A model generated the notes under the pieces. That model saw nothing but the letters and a program-made list of their open reading frames with translations, had not been told where the DNA came from and ran no database searches. Shown piece after piece: positions 29,072-39,313 of a DNA stretch of 64,000 nt; positions within the stretch are counted from its first letter, which is position 1; each line of letters opens with the position of its first letter. The stretch spans positions 868,001 through 932,000 of the forward strand of contig JAACJO010000003.1 in NCBI GenBank assembly GCA_013368445.1, in the 5' to 3' direction. This DNA comes from Leucocoprinus leucothites. Lineage: Eukaryota; Basidiomycota; Agaricomycetes; Agaricales; Agaricaceae. The position numbers and the translations under genes were made by a program.

Positions 29072-30190
29072 CTACAGACGCGACCGAGCGGCATCGCGGC
29101 GATGGTTTTCAAGCCAAAGCCGGTCAAACCGGTGTCGCCAGAATGAGCACTTGCGATCGTCAGCTGCATGCGACTTGGCGCAGTTGACGCACTTGATGTG
29201 AGGACAGGGATCCTCGGCGGCGGTGGGCGGGATAGGGGGTTTGGCTTTCGGACTCCCCTTACAACAGCTCGAGTGGGAGCGGTGGTTCTCAGTACGATGA
29301 GGACCGCCACAAGCGGCGCATCGCAATGCACAGGCGCGGCACGATGAGGTAGAGTGACCCCAGCGCCAGCAACACTGACACTGTGGACTGCCTGGGTGAG
29401 CGCGTGCAGCCCGGATGACGGACTGAACACCCTCGAAGTGGAGGTACTTGCCCAGGAGCTTCTTGGCGCTCGCTCCTGATTGAGAGTCCCAGAGGTCGAA
29501 CCAGACGGTGGCGGTGTCGGCTCTGGTGGAGTTGCGCATAATGTGCATGGAGGAAACATCTGCGAAAATGTCCTTGAAGGCGGACAGTCGCATGTGGTCA
29601 GTCACGTGATTCGGTGTGATGCGGACACTGTTCACGAAGTAAGGGACGTCGAGGACCTTAAGGTAGGACCTCGACCTGGGGCGGCGCGTCTTGATCGCAA
29701 AGGGGGCAGTGAAGACGGAGGGGATGGAGGACTCAATGACGTCACAGTCAGCGTCAGAGGGAACGGAGGAGGTATGCAGCGCAATCGTGCTGTATGCCTT
29801 GGTGATGTTCTCCACACGCAAGATTGACTTGGCGCGGGAGAGGGAGTCGTTGAGAAGGCGCATGGCCTTGTGATGGAGATAGGTGACCTCATCGGCACTG
29901 CCGACGAAGTCGAGGAAAAGTTGGCGGCGGGTGGGGCCCGCGGTTGTCATGTGCGGCTTCTGAGTGGCGGGAGCGGCGGCTTGGGCGGCCTGATGCATAG
30001 CGGTGATGCGATCAGGATCGAGATCGGGGTGGGATTGCGCCAACTTGATGAGTGACGCAACCCCGGCAGGGCGGGCCACCTCGGCGAAGGATTTCTTGAC
30101 CGAGGTGGGAGGAGGGGGCGCTTTGGCGGGCGCTCGCTGAGCTTGGCCATCAGACCTAACCCTAGCTTGGGGAGGGCCACTAGCGTGCGC
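29072..30190 (-). pseudogene. LINE-A ORF1 C-terminal two thirds, open frame
   Basis: A 335-codon open stretch (30079-29072), with homologous coding sequence upstream to 30190. It carries LIKLAQSHPDLDPDRITAMH, the RRM-like core (SYLKVLDVPYFVNSV; VWFDLWDSQSGASAKKLLG) and knuckles CQCCWRWGHSTSSC, CAACGGPHRTENH and CVNCAKSHAADDRKC, ending RLWLENHRRDAARSRL. CpGs are well kept. It is about 98% alike by eye to the plus-strand copy at 31468-32598, so both are young. It lacks a start because the 5' part is gone. Confidence 0.82.
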
Positions 30191-30194
30191 TTTA

Positions 30195-30631
30195 TGAAAG
30201 CAGACTGTACAGCATCCCGGAGCCAGTAGAACCGCAGATCCAGGTGCTTCATGCGACCATGATGCTCAGGATTCTTGGAAACATCAATCCCAGACTTGTT
30301 GTCAATCAGGAGAGTGGAAGCATAGGAAGGGGAATAGCCAAACTCTGTCAGGATGTTCCTCATCCACATGATCTCCTTGCCAGCCTCAACTGCAGCCACA
30401 TACTCAGCCTCTGTAGAAGAGAGAGTAACAAAGGGCTAACACTTGGAGGACCATCCCACAGCTCCACCACACACCAGAGTCACATATCCACCTGTAGAGC
30501 GACCGGTTTGCTTACAACCACCATGGGAAGCATCTGTGTAGGTCAGAAAGAGCTCCTCAGCTTCACAGCCCTTGTAAACAAGCCTGTAATCGCTTGTGCC
30601 CTTCAGATAGCGCAGGAGATGCTTCACAGCA
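30195..30631 (-). pseudogene. Copia-3 RNase H region
   Basis: Minus-strand Copia RNase H: LLRYLKGTSDYRLVYKG, TYTDASHGGCKQTG, LSSTEAEYVAAVEAGKEIMW and DNKSGIDVSKNPEHHGRMKH. An in-frame TAG after WSSKC (about 30437) breaks it. It ends at 30195 in a LINE-A, so the integrated 3' end and 3' LTR of Copia-3 are absent. The RT part of the same gene continues at 32948 beyond the LINE-A insertion. This segment shows what Copia-2 lost. Confidence 0.85.
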
Positions 30632-30730
30632 CAACAGATTGAAGCATCCCTCCTTGACCTCTTACCACCACCATCGAAAGTTGGTGTTTGATTAGACGTC
30701 TAGTTTTACATCGTATTCTACCTGTTTTAC

Positions 30731-32598
30731 ATGGGTAAATGAAAGTCTAAAGCCAACCGGCCACCGCCTCGCTCCACCGAGTCCGTCAATGCTTCTGACG
30801 ACGAGCTCAACATCACCGAGATGTCCGAGGACGAACATCTCGACCCATACGACAACCCGCGCAATGTCCGCGGCTTCTCTGGACCTCGGTCCCCCATCCC
30901 AGAGGCTGACTTTGAGTCACCTCCTCGCCCGGTGCCTGGTGACGTTTCGTCCCTCGCGCCTACTACTCAACCTCCGGTGGCTTTGAGCCCCGCAGGTCCT
31001 TCCACCGCCGCTCCCAGCGGCTCTATCGCACCCCGGGCTGGCCCCTCTGCCCCCTCTTCCGTCGGACCTGACTTGGAGGAGGAGGCCATTGCCACCTATG
31101 AGAGTCTTCACCGATTTGGGAAATGGCTCTCGCATCTCGATCCCGCCGCCATCATGACCGACACGGCCCGATGCTCGTTTGCTCTCTACGTCTGTGGGAG
31201 CATGTGGGAATTCAGGAAGAGGGGCTGGGACGATACCCAGCTCACTCCAATGTTTCAGAAGCAGGGGTGGCCCACGGTCGACTCCTTCCTTCGCTCTGGG
31301 GGCTTTTCGACCGGCCCTAATCAACCACACGGCAACCACGAGTCGTCCCGCGGATCTGCTGACAAAGCAGGTCCACGTGACATTAGTATGGGTGACCCTG
31401 AAGCGCCCAAACAAGCCCCCCCGGATCGTCGGCCCACCCAGCCCATCCCGCCTTACCACCCAAGCAAGTGCCTGCTAAAGCGCGCGCTAGTGGCCCTCCC
31501 CAAGCTAGGGTTAGGTCTGATGGCCAAGCTCAGCGAGCGCCCGCCAAAGCGCCCCCTCCTCCCACCTCGGTCAAGAAATCCTTCGCCGAGGTGGCCCGCC
31601 CCGCCGGGGTTGCGTCACTCATCAAGTTGGCGCAATCCCACCCCGATCTCGATCCTGATCGCATCACCGCTATGCATCAGGCCGCCCAAGCCGCCGCTCC
31701 CGCCACTCAGAAGCCGCACATGACAACCGTGGGCCCCACCCGCCGCCAACTTTTCCTCGACTTCGTCGGCAGTGCCAATGAGGTCACCTATCTCCATCAC
31801 AAGGCCATGCGCCTTCTCAACGACTCCCTCTCCCGCGCCAAGTCAATCTTGCATGTGGAGAACATCACCAAGGCATACAGCACGATTGCGCTGCACACCT
31901 CCTCCGTTCCCTCTGACGCTGACTGTGACGTCATTGAGTCCTCCATCCCCTCCGTCTTCACCGCCCCCTTTGCGATCAAGACGCGCCGCCCCAGGTCGAG
32001 GTCCTACCTTAAGGTCCTCGACGTCCCTTACTTCGTGAACGGTGTCTGCATCACACCGAATCACGTGACCGACTGCATGCGACTGTCCGCCTTCAAGGAC
32101 ATTTTCGCAGATGTTTCCTCCGTGCACATTATGCGCAACTCCACCAGAGCCGACACCGCCACCGTCTGGTTCGACCTCTGGGACTCTCAATCAGGAGCGA
32201 GCGCCAAGAAGCTCCTGGGCAAGTACCTCCACTTCAAGGGTGTTCAGTCCGTCATCTGGGCTGCACGTGCTCACCCAGGCAGTCCACAGTGTCAGTGTTG
32301 CTGGCGCTGGGGTCACTCTACCTCATCGTGCCGCGCCTGTGCGTTGCGATGCGCCGCTTGCGGCGGTCCTCATCGTACTGAGAACCACCGCTCCCACTCG
32401 AGCTGTTGTAAGGGGAGTCCGAAAGCCAAACCCCCTATCCTGCCCACCACCGCTGAGGATCCCTGTCCTCACATCAAGTGCGTCAACTGCGCCAAGTCGC
32501 ATGCAGCTGACGATTGCAAGTGCTCATTCTGGCGACACCGGTTTGACCGGCTTTGGCTTGAAAACCATCACCGCGATGCCGCTCGGTTGCGTCTGTAG
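30731..32598 (+). pseudogene. LINE-A ORF1 protein, best-preserved copy
   Basis: ATG at 30731 opens MGK then TGA at codon 4 (CGA or AGA elsewhere), with MSEDEHLDPYDNPRNVRGFS following in the same frame. It has a Pro-rich region, a helical segment (EEEAIATYESLHRFGKWL), and GSADKAGPRDISMGDPEAPK. One frameshift near 31468 leads to a 376-codon open frame: SFAEVARPAGVASLIKL, RRM-like core, knuckles CQCCWRWGHSTSSC, CAACGGPHRTENH and CVNCAKSHAADDCKC. In related LINEs ORF1p coats the RNA and may act as a chaperone. Only two lesions separate this copy from an intact protein of about 620 residues. Confidence 0.82.
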
Positions 32599-32888
32599 GG
32601 TTCTCTTCCCTGCAGGTCACATTGTCCGCCCCCGCGCTGTGCGTGGTGGGTCATCGAGGTCCATGCCGTGCATTTTCCATCTGCCAGTAAATCAGAACAA
32701 CCCGACTTGTATTGTAGTATGCTTTCATTTCGAACTATGTACCACTGCGTGAAGATATCATTTGTACTAAGCGGACTTCGGACTCGTATATGTATACCTA
32801 GCTATGTAGATGTGTAGTTGGTAGCGGTACTTTCTGCATGTTGTAGTAGTTGGGTGCGGACTGCTATCGCACACCACGTTATAAATTT

Positions 32889-32907
32889 GCGACCCCGGAG
32901 GGGTCGC
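32889..32907 (+). other. LINE-A 3'-terminal hairpin
   Basis: A perfect 8 bp stem GCGACCCC / GGGGTCGC with loop GGA, nine bases before the A tract. Used as the reference form for the other copies. Confidence 0.7.
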
Positions 32908-32933
32908 ATTGATTTAAAAAAAAAAAAAAAAAA

Positions 32934-34882
32934 GATGCTTCACAGCAGCCCAGTGCTCAGGATGAGGGTTGTGGTTGAATCTCCCAAGGTAGGAGACCAC
33001 ATAAGCAATATCTGGGCGAGTCATGGTGGCTAGATACTGCAGGAAGCCTACAGCAGAGAGATAGGGAATGGATTGCATCTCCTCTTGCTGGGAAGGAGTG
33101 GGAACAAGTGTGGAGAGTTCTGTGCCAGGAGAGAGTGGAGTCTTCACAGAATTGCAGTCAGACATGTTGAATCTGTTCAGGAGCTCCTGGACATAGTGGG
33201 ACTGGGAAAGCAAAATAGTGTGGGCTTCAAGGTCCTGCTTGACCTGGACAGAGAGGAGGAAGGTAGTGGCTCCCAAATCGCGTAATTTGAAGTGTTTCTG
33301 CAGCTCTAGCACTGTGGCATCCATGGCAGCATCATTCTTCAAAACAAGGGTGATATCATCAATGAAAACAGGCACTATGACCTTGACTTCACCCTTGGAG
33401 TAGATGTAGATGGAACTGTCACTCTGGAGTCGTTTAAAGCCCAGGGAATCAAGCACAGTGTGTAGCTTCTTGTTCCACTGCCTGGCTGACTGTTTGAGAC
33501 CATAGAGCAATTTGTGCAGCTTGCAAACGATGTTTGGGCCTCCCTGGTGATATCCTTCAGGCTGCCTCATGTAGATGTCCTCATCCAGCTCTCCATAGGT
33601 GAATGCAGAGGAGATATCCACAGATTGCATTTTGAAGCCTTCCTTGGCTGCCAAAGCTATAATAAGGCACAGGGATGCAGGATGAAATGTAGGGGCAAAA
33701 ACCTCGGTGTAGTCATAGCCAGGACGCTGGGAATAGCCCTTTGCAACAAGCCTAGAGCGATAGCGCTCAATAGACTGGTCTGGGTTGAGTTTCAACTTGA
33801 AAACCCAGCCAGACTTGATGATTTTGGCCCCAGGAGGTAGCTCAACAAGCTCCCAGGTCCCATTTGCGATTAGAGTCGAAATTTCGGTGTTGCAGGCTTC
33901 TCTCCACTTGTCAGCATCCGGGGCCTTCATAGCGACCTTGTAGTTGCGAGGATCAGGCCCAGAAACACTTCCAGCAAACTCTACAACCTCATAGTCAGCA
34001 TCAACATAGTTTCCTTGCTCCTGGTCCTTTGGAGGGAAGAGCAGAGGTTTCCCCAGTAGCCAGTAGGCTGTCCTGGGTGCTGGAGGTCGTGTGGAGCGTT
34101 GCTGAGGCCATGGGGGCTGTGCAAGTGGTGTAGGAACCTGAGGAGGCGTTCTGGGAGGTGCTGGACCAATAGGAGTGGCATAGGAGATGTCAGAATCATC
34201 AGAGTCCGATGGGGAGTCACCAGATCAAAGAGGAACACTAGGACCAGCCTTGGGAGTCTCTGGAGCGTCAGAGGGCTCTACAGATGGACTGGGAGGCAGG
34301 GATTGCTCCTCAGACTTGGGAGAGTGACTGGGAGACTCTGGGTGCCTGCTGGGTCCGAGCTGGCACTCTAGGTAGCTCAGGAGCCTCAGATCGACGTTCT
34401 GGAGGCCGGTCAACATCACTCCCTTCATCTGAGAGCAGTGGAAAGCCAGAGGATGGAGGAAAAAGTGGAAAAAAGCTACTTGAAGATTGAGGAGGTGCTG
34501 GAGGTCCAGGGGGCGCAAAATATGGCACATCGTCGCGTTTGGAGCCTGTGAGACATGGGAAGTACCTCTCATCAAAGTCAGCTCGCTCAGAAATGCGAAT
34601 TTGGTGAGTGGTGGGGTTGTAAAAGAGCCAGCCCTTGTAGCCAGTTGGATAACCAATAAAAACGCATTTTTCAACATGAGGCTGTAAGGAATTCCGCTTA
34701 TCTCGCTGTATATGCACATAGGCAGTGCATCCCCATACCCTGAGGTGGGAAACATCCGGTTTGCGCTTGAAAAATGCCTGGAAGGGTGTAGTGTTGGGGA
34801 GAGGAGCTGTAGGAAGTCTATTCCACACATGGACCATAGAAGCAATACAGTGGCCCCAGAATGAGGGAGGGAGTCCAGACTC
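32934..34882 (-). pseudogene. Copia-3 integrase C-terminus to RT
   Basis: Minus-strand Copia of the same family as Copia-2. From 34882: SGLPPSFWGHCIASMVHVWN (integrase), GYKGWLFYNPTTHQIRISE, a Pro/Ser linker with a frameshift near 34345, then an open RT frame from 33930 (MKAPDADKWREACNTEIS; YDYTEVFAPTFH; VFIDDITLVLKND) through MTRPDIAYVVSYLGRF to AAVKHL. RNase H continues at 30631 beyond a LINE-A. The intact TTATGTGGTCTCC here gives the empty-site sequence for the Tc1-b insertion in Copia-2. Confidence 0.87.
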
Positions 34883-35054
34883 TTTTTTTTTTTTTTTTTT
34901 TTTTAAATCAATGAATTTATATAGCAGTGCTTGATTGCAGTCCGCTTTCAACTAAATATTACAAACAGACAGTATACTACAGCAAGCTGGGGTACACGAA
35001 GCGGTCGAAGACCACTTAAGACAAAGACTATACATGATTAGTCCAGCAACATAG
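34883..35054 (-). mobile_element. Inverse LINE-B 3' end
   Basis: Poly(T) followed by about 150 bp of LINE-B 3' UTR in inverse orientation, ending GTCCAGCAACATAG, where plus-strand LINE-B coding sequence starts. Poly(T) faces Copia-3 integrase. Unlike the copy at 26292-26485, no continuation elsewhere with a matching duplication was found. Confidence 0.8.
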
Positions 35055-37970
35055 GTGGCTACCAGAGCCGCCAAACACTCCTTCTTCGATACGCGCATTC
35101 ATGAAATCGCATCGACTAACAAACGACCCTGGGACCTCATGGATTGGGTAAAACAGCGAAAGCTTCCCGCCGTTGAAGGAATCCACCATCAAGGACGACC
35201 TTGTAATGACCTTCCGGACCTATGGAACACACTTCATTCTTCGTACAACTCAGCATCCGGTCGTCCGGTAAGCTCTAATATTCTAAATGAAATGAAATAT
35301 CTTCCCCCCCGCTCCTGGACAAATTTTTCCGTCCTTGAACTCACCGAATCCCTCTTATCATGCGCTAATTCTTCAGCACCCAGACCGGATCACGTCTCCT
35401 GGAAACACCTAAAGTCCATCGTCGCCCACAATGAATGCCTCAAAAACATTCTACTCATTGCTAACACGTGCGTACGTCTCTCTCATTGGCCGAGTCACTT
35501 CAAGGACTCAGTTTCTATCATCATTCCCAAGCCGAATAAACCGGCATATGATACACCTAAAGCGTTTCGCCCCATTGTTCTACTAAACACTTTAGGTAAA
35601 TTAATCGAGAAGATGATTGCTCGCCGCATGCAGTTTGAAGCGGTATCCCTAGATGTTCTCCACCCCAACCAAATGGGCGGAGTTATCCAACGATCCACTG
35701 AGGATGCAGGAGTATTCCTCACTTACATTATTCGGACCGGATGGGCTAAAGGTATGATTACTAGTGTCTGTGCTTTTGATATCGCCCAATTTTTCCCATC
35801 CCTAAACCACGAAACCCTCACTAACATCCTACAACAACAGGGGTTCACCCCAGAACTGGTCAATTTCTTTTCACACTATCTCATAGGTCGATCCACTCAG
35901 TTCATGTGGAACACTTTTCTATCTGACGCCCATGATGCGGATGTTGGTGTTGGGCAAGGCTCCGCTCTATCACCCATTCTATCTGCGCTCTATTTAGCGC
36001 CCCTCATGTTCATGTTCGACCAACGCGCTCGCTTACAGTCTATCCCCTCCTCCCTTTTATCATTTGTTGATGATGGGCTTTGTATATCACAAGCGAAGAA
36101 TTATACTGACACTATTTCTTCCCTCAAATCAGCTTATTCCATCATTAACTCCATTTGCACTGATCTCGGACTTGTCGTCAAACACGATAAATCTGGGGTC
36201 TTTCACTTCTCCCGACATCATAACGATTTAAATCCCCCCCTTGATCTATCCGATGTCGGCGGCCCTCTACTCCATCCCAAACGTTTCTGGTGATACTTGG
36301 GTTTTTATTTCGACCGCCGACTTTCGTTTCAGGAACACGTTCGGTATTACTCCACCAAAGCATTATCCACAGTGAAAGATATGAATATGCTAGGCAATTC
36401 CACCCGAGGCCTCCTCCCTCTACAAAAACGTCTACTCTATAGATCGTGCATTGTCCCCGTGGCTACGTATAGTTTTCGACTCTGGTACTTTGAAGGCGCC
36501 CGTAACAAGGCACTTCTCAAGTCTCTATCAGCCATGCAAAGACGCGCGGCTCTTTGGATCACAGGTGCCTTCCGTACTTCCCCATCAGGCGGTGCTGAAA
36601 GCATTGCTGGACTTATTCCAATTCACCTTCATCTTCGTAAATTAGCTATTCGCTCGTCGTATCGAGTCTCTACTTTACCCTCTAATCATGCATTACGGTC
36701 TCTTTTATCTAAGGATTTTTCTCTTAACTCCTCCCCTCATCCCCAATCGCTTCGCCTTCTCACCCCGGCCAAAAAAGCTAAAGTCAAAGGCCCTCTTATT
36801 GATGTAGATAGTTCTCTTTCTCATCTTTCTGAATCCTTCTCTCCATTCGCTCCCGAATCAAAGCCTGGATCTCGTCTTATGGACATCTTTCCTGATTCTA
36901 TTCACTTTCACCCCTGCAATCGCTTGGATAAACACGAAATGTATAAACATGTATCATCTCTCGATTCAACTTTTTCCTCTTCTTCCTCCGATCGAAATTG
37001 TATTTCAGTTGTTACTGATGCCTCTGTTCCTCTCGTAGGTTCCCTTCAGGCGGTTTCAGCGGCGCATTTATATCGCGGCGGACGACAAGTGTCCCATGCA
37101 AAACAAGCTAGTGGTCGAGCATTGTCTACTGATGCCGAACTTTATTCCATTCATATTGGCATCGCCAAAGCCATTTCTCTCCAGTGCGACCACATTATCC
37201 TCATCACCGATTGCCTCCCAGCAGCCAAACTGGCAGTCGACCCCTCTATACATTTGAGTCAATCACATTCTATCCAAGTCTGCTGACTCCTTTCCGACTG
37301 GCTCACGGCTAAACCCTCCCGGTCTATCGACTTCTGGGACGTCCCTTCCAAATGGCAGTGGAAGCCCCATCTTAAAGTTCACAAAGACGTCACCTCCACA
37401 CGCATACATGCCCCCCCTCGAGTAGGCGCCACTCTCGATTTCCTGTGACGCAAAATCACCAATGACTGCCAGAAGTCCTGGGAGTCAACTTTTTGGAAGA
37501 AGAAGTACCATGGCAGCGGTTTTCTTCTTTCAAAAAAGAATCGCAAGTTCCTCACCCCTACCTACATAAAGGGGGGCACCTGGCTTCCCTTAGCCAATGA
37601 ATCGCCATCTTTATGTGCGCGTATGTCTCGCGCCATCCTCAATCATGCTCCTATTGGAGCTTATCGTGAGAGGTTCTTCCCCCTCGAGCCCAAATCCTGT
37701 CGTTGTGGCCATCGTCTGGAAACACGACATCACATCCTGTGCTATTGCCCCCTATATCCTTTCCGCACTCAATGGGTGCAATGCGCTTTTCCTCAGTACA
37801 AGTTCCTCGTCGAGTTCTTGAAGAAGAACCCGGCCGCTTTTGCTTTTACCAATCACGACACGCATTCACCGTCGCCTCAAGCTCCTGTGCCTGCCGAACC
37901 AAATGAAGGTGAACTATATTCTTTCATCTCTTCTCTTTTCTTTTCCTTTGAGACCGATCTCTGTGTATGA
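35055..37970 (+). pseudogene. LINE-B ORF2: RT, RNase H, C-terminal knuckle
   Basis: A 412-codon frame (to TGA at 36291-36293) holds the RT: SVSIIIPKPNKP, VCAFDIAQFFPSLNHE, VGQGSALSPILSALYLAPL and SFVDDGL (catalytic Asp pair). A second frame (36297-37286) holds the thumb and RNase H: VVTDASVPL, STDAELYSIHIG and ILITDCLPAAK. TGA codons at 36291, 37284 and 37447 interrupt it. The C-terminus has a zinc-binding CRCGHRLETRHHILCYC block. Layout fits Tad-like fungal LINEs. A LINE-B copy at 41670-43301 reads through the first stop with Arg (VWRYLGF), so these are decay, not recoding. Confidence 0.87.
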
Positions 37971-38147
37971 CACCTCGTTCTATAGTCTCCTTCGAGTCTT
38001 ATCTATGTTGCTAGACTAATCGTGTATAGTCTCTGTCTTAAGCAGTCTCCAACCGCTTCGTGTACCCCAGCTTGCTGTAGTGTACCGTCTGTTTGTAATA
38101 TTTAGTTGAAAGTGGACTGCGATCGAGCACCACTATATAAATTCATA

Positions 38148-38178
<31 letters not shown>
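35055..38178 (+). mobile_element. LINE-B RT-RNase H segment with poly(A)
   Basis: Plus-strand LINE-B from the EN/RT boundary to the 3' UTR (CTGCGATCGAGCACCACTA...) and a 25-nt A tract. Flanking Copia-3 sequence on the right is the leader (38179), on the left the integrase (34882); about 2.2 kb of Copia between these points is missing. So the insertion, or the pair of opposed LINE-B ends, is linked to a deletion. Confidence 0.85.
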
Positions 38179-38334
38179 CACGCGAGATCGACGGGTGTGC
38201 GTGGAGGCGACTGGAGCGACGCGAAAACAAAGGAGAAAACGCGAAAACGGCGGATAGGAGAAGAGGAAGACAGTTGAGGATGAAATGAGGCAAAAGTCGT
38301 TGTCTGAGGCTTCTAGAGGCCGGGGCCCATAACC
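38179..38334 (-). other. Copia-3 leader fragment and primer site
   Basis: Inverse copy of Copia-2 13180-13337 (leader), starting at the putative primer site next to the LTR. It is cut at 38179 by the LINE-B A tract. Nothing coding is present. Confidence 0.85.
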
Positions 38335-38636
38335 TGTTAGAAGGTGACGCACAGGGGATGTGTGGGAGGTCCTAGAAACCAGAGAAATCGCCCAGGGAGC
38401 TCACAACTCACACAGGAATCTGTGGACAACTGTAAATGACTACATTAACAAGATAGAGACTTGTACTCACCTGTGGACAACTGTAAATGACTGAGAGTCA
38501 AGAAAGCGTCCACAGGAGAGTTGAACATGCAGTCAGGTGATCTACAACTGACTAAGCAACCTCTGCATCAACTCTAACTTCATACATCAACAAATCAATC
38601 ACAAATACTTGTAGACTGTCCAGAGCATATCTGACA
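38335..38636 (-). repeat. Copia-3 5' LTR
   Basis: A 302 bp LTR, inverse of 12878-13179 with few differences. The paired motif occurs at 38420-38441 and 38471-38492, 51 bp apart. It inserted into LINE-B RNase H: the right flank ATCACATCATCCTCATC is the DHIILITDC region. Confidence 0.9.
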
Positions 38637-39313
38637 ATCACATCATCCTCATCACTGACTGCCTTCCAGCAGCCAAGCTGGCAGTCAATCCCTCTATTCA
38701 CTCAAGCCAATCACACTCCATCCAAGTCTGCCAACTTTTATCCGATTGGCTTGCTGCCAAACCTTCTCACTCTATCGACTTCTGGGACGTCCCTTCTAAA
38801 TAGTGCTGGAAGCCCCACCTTAAAGTCCACAATGATGTTACCACTACACGTATTCATGCCCCTCCTCAGTTAGGTGCTACTCTTGATTTTTTGTGACATA
38901 AAGCCACCAACGACTGCCAAAAATCCTGGGAGTCCATATTCTGGAAGAAGAAGTACCATGGCAGTAGTTTCCTTCTTTCAAAAAAGAATCGCAAGTTCCT
39001 CATCCCCACTTACGTTAAAGGGGGCACCTGGCTTCCTTTAGCCAATGAATCTCCATCACTATGTGCACACATGACCCATGCCATCCTCAATCATGCCCCT
39101 ATTGGAACTTATCGCAAGAGGTTTTTCCCTCTCGAACTCAAATCTTGTTGCTGTGGCCATCGCTTGGAATCACGACATCATATCTTGTGTTATTGCCCCC
39201 TATATCCCTTCCACACTCAATGGGTACAATGCGCTTTCCCTCAGTATGAGTTCCTTGTCAAGTTCTTGAAAAGGAACCCAGCAGCTTTTGCCTTCACCAA
39301 TCATGACGTGCAT
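38637..39313 (+). pseudogene. LINE-B RNase H and C-terminal knuckle, fragment
   Basis: Starts inside RNase H (HIILITDCLPAAKLAV), passes TGA at about 38803 and 38895 (the latter CGA in other copies), then KKKYHGSSFLLSKKNRKFL and CCCGHRLESRHHILCYC, ending at NHDVH. It then jumps back to an earlier part of LINE-B at 39314. It probably belongs to the plus-strand LINE-B that starts at 26486. Confidence 0.75.

Larger units (their letters stand above)
28731..30194 (-). mobile_element. LINE-A copy, 5'-truncated, hairpin subfamily
   Basis: Poly(T) at 28731-28756, hairpin, a 3' UTR nearly identical to 32599-32930, and ORF1 sequence back to the KARASG region at 30194. There it joins Copia-3 RNase H with no clear duplication, so it is either 5'-truncated at insertion or cut by a later deletion. 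Confidence 0.85.
30632..32933 (+). mobile_element. Full-length LINE-A (ORF1 only), youngest copy
   Basis: A 2.3 kb element flanked by the 14-15 bp duplication GATGCTTCACAGCA (30618-30631 and 32934-32947) inside Copia-3 pol. The 5' motif CATCCCTCCTTGACC starts at about 30645, preceded by 13 extra bases. It has ORF1, a roughly 300 bp 3' UTR, a terminal hairpin (32889-32907) and an 18-nt A tract. It has no EN/RT. CpGs are abundant. Confidence 0.94.

Noticed and set aside
34310..34951. Open frame with a run of Lys at its start (and similar Phe- or Lys-run frames at 28246-28758, 12670-12915, 38106-38293)
   Set aside because: The runs are translated poly(A) or poly(T) tails; the rest is Copia or LINE coding sequence joined to the tail.
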